DNA of 6,399 nt from Propionibacterium sp. (GTDB lineage Bacteria; Actinomycetota; Actinomycetes; Propionibacteriales; Propionibacteriaceae). The translations under genes were made by a program, and so were the position numbers. Each line of letters starts with the position of its first letter. The stretch's first letter is position 1. Positions 6,118 to 6,399 of the stretch are shown piece by piece. The DNA is taken from the NCBI GenBank assembly GCA_022837595.1, contig JALHFX010000104.1, positions 16,135-22,533 of the forward strand, in the 5' to 3' direction. The notes under the pieces were generated by a model that did not search any database, had not been told where the DNA came from, and saw nothing but the letters and a program-made list of their open reading frames with translations.

Positions 6118-6399
6118 ATGAGTCCCTTTTCTGCGGGAAGTAAGGATCCGGTCGGGAGCAGCCGCGGTCCAGATAGCGGGGAAACGGCACGGCCAGCACC
6201 ACATTGTGGAACATCACGGCTCGGCTCACAGCGAGGCTCAACCTGCAGCCCTCGTGGAGATTGCATGCGGACGCCGAACCAGTGCCAGAATCGCCCCGAA
6301 CTTTGGGTGGGATCGGTCAAGGGCGCCGACGGCGGCTGGCGCCTGGCTCAACGATCGGCGTCGTGCCCGCTTGGCCGATGTGATGAAGGCATCATCGAA
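6118..6399 (+). pseudogene. IS1634-like (IS4-type) transposase, frameshifted N-terminal part, cut by window edge
   Basis: ATG at 6118 opens MSPF, and then the recognisable sequence moves to the next frame (from 6131): LREVRIRSGAAAVQIAGKRH, then IVEHHGSAHSEAQPAALVEI. This is the N-terminal pattern of IS1634-group transposases in actinobacteria (MSPFLR...SGATAVQI...IVEHLGSAH-EAEL). The second frame is closed by a TGA at 6119-6121 and has no ATG or early GTG of its own, so one extra T in the TTTT run (6127-6130) explains the break. A second shift seems to follow near 6257-6262, where the typical RLHA continuation appears in another frame (RLHADAEPVPE). Two shifts in under 300 bases point to an inactive copy. 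The catalytic domain lies beyond the window. Programmed frameshifting at the first site is possible but less likely. Confidence 0.7.

Noticed and set aside
5761..6204. Open frame of 147 codons on the minus strand
   Set aside because: Low-complexity Ser/Arg/Gly-rich product without a motif, overlapping the start of the IS transposase on the other strand.

Overview
The window reads as chromosomal DNA from a moderately GC-rich actinobacterium. The grounds are strong Shine-Dalgarno sites, G/C-biased third codon positions in the genes, the 'KMRN-GESC' type of aldehyde dehydrogenase active site, and an IS1634-type transposase start of a kind common in actinobacteria. I cannot name a genus from the sequence alone.

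Layout. Positions 1-2424 hold two genes on the minus strand: a fused alpha/beta thiamine-diphosphate E1 dehydrogenase (214-2424) followed, 18 bases downstream, by the first 65 residues of a lipoyl-bearing E2 acyltransferase (195 down to 1, cut by the window edge). Positions 2425-2589 are a compact divergent control region with an operator-like palindrome lying on the E1 promoter. Positions 2590-4853 hold two genes on the plus strand: a short-chain dehydrogenase/reductase and an aldehyde dehydrogenase of the succinate-semialdehyde type. A 14-bp stem-loop at 4908-4947 closes this unit. From about 4948 to 6117 I find no convincing gene. That stretch looks like decayed DNA and contains one striking element, a perfect 24-bp inverted repeat at 5690-5771. 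At 6118 the start of an IS1634-like transposase appears, frameshifted, and it runs off the window.

How the genes may work together (inference). The E1 is closer in motif to acetoin dehydrogenase (AcoA/AcoB) than to pyruvate dehydrogenase. An acetoin-type E1/E2 cleaves an alpha-hydroxyketone into an acyl-CoA and an aldehyde. An SDR to make the ketone and an aldehyde dehydrogenase to remove the aldehyde would complete a short catabolic route. The aldehyde dehydrogenase keeps the residues equivalent to the carboxylate-binding triad of human succinate semialdehyde dehydrogenase. The route may therefore yield succinate semialdehyde rather than acetaldehyde, which would be unusual for an acetoin-type system. 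The two divergent transcripts share an octamer at or near their putative -10 boxes, which suggests one regulator for both.
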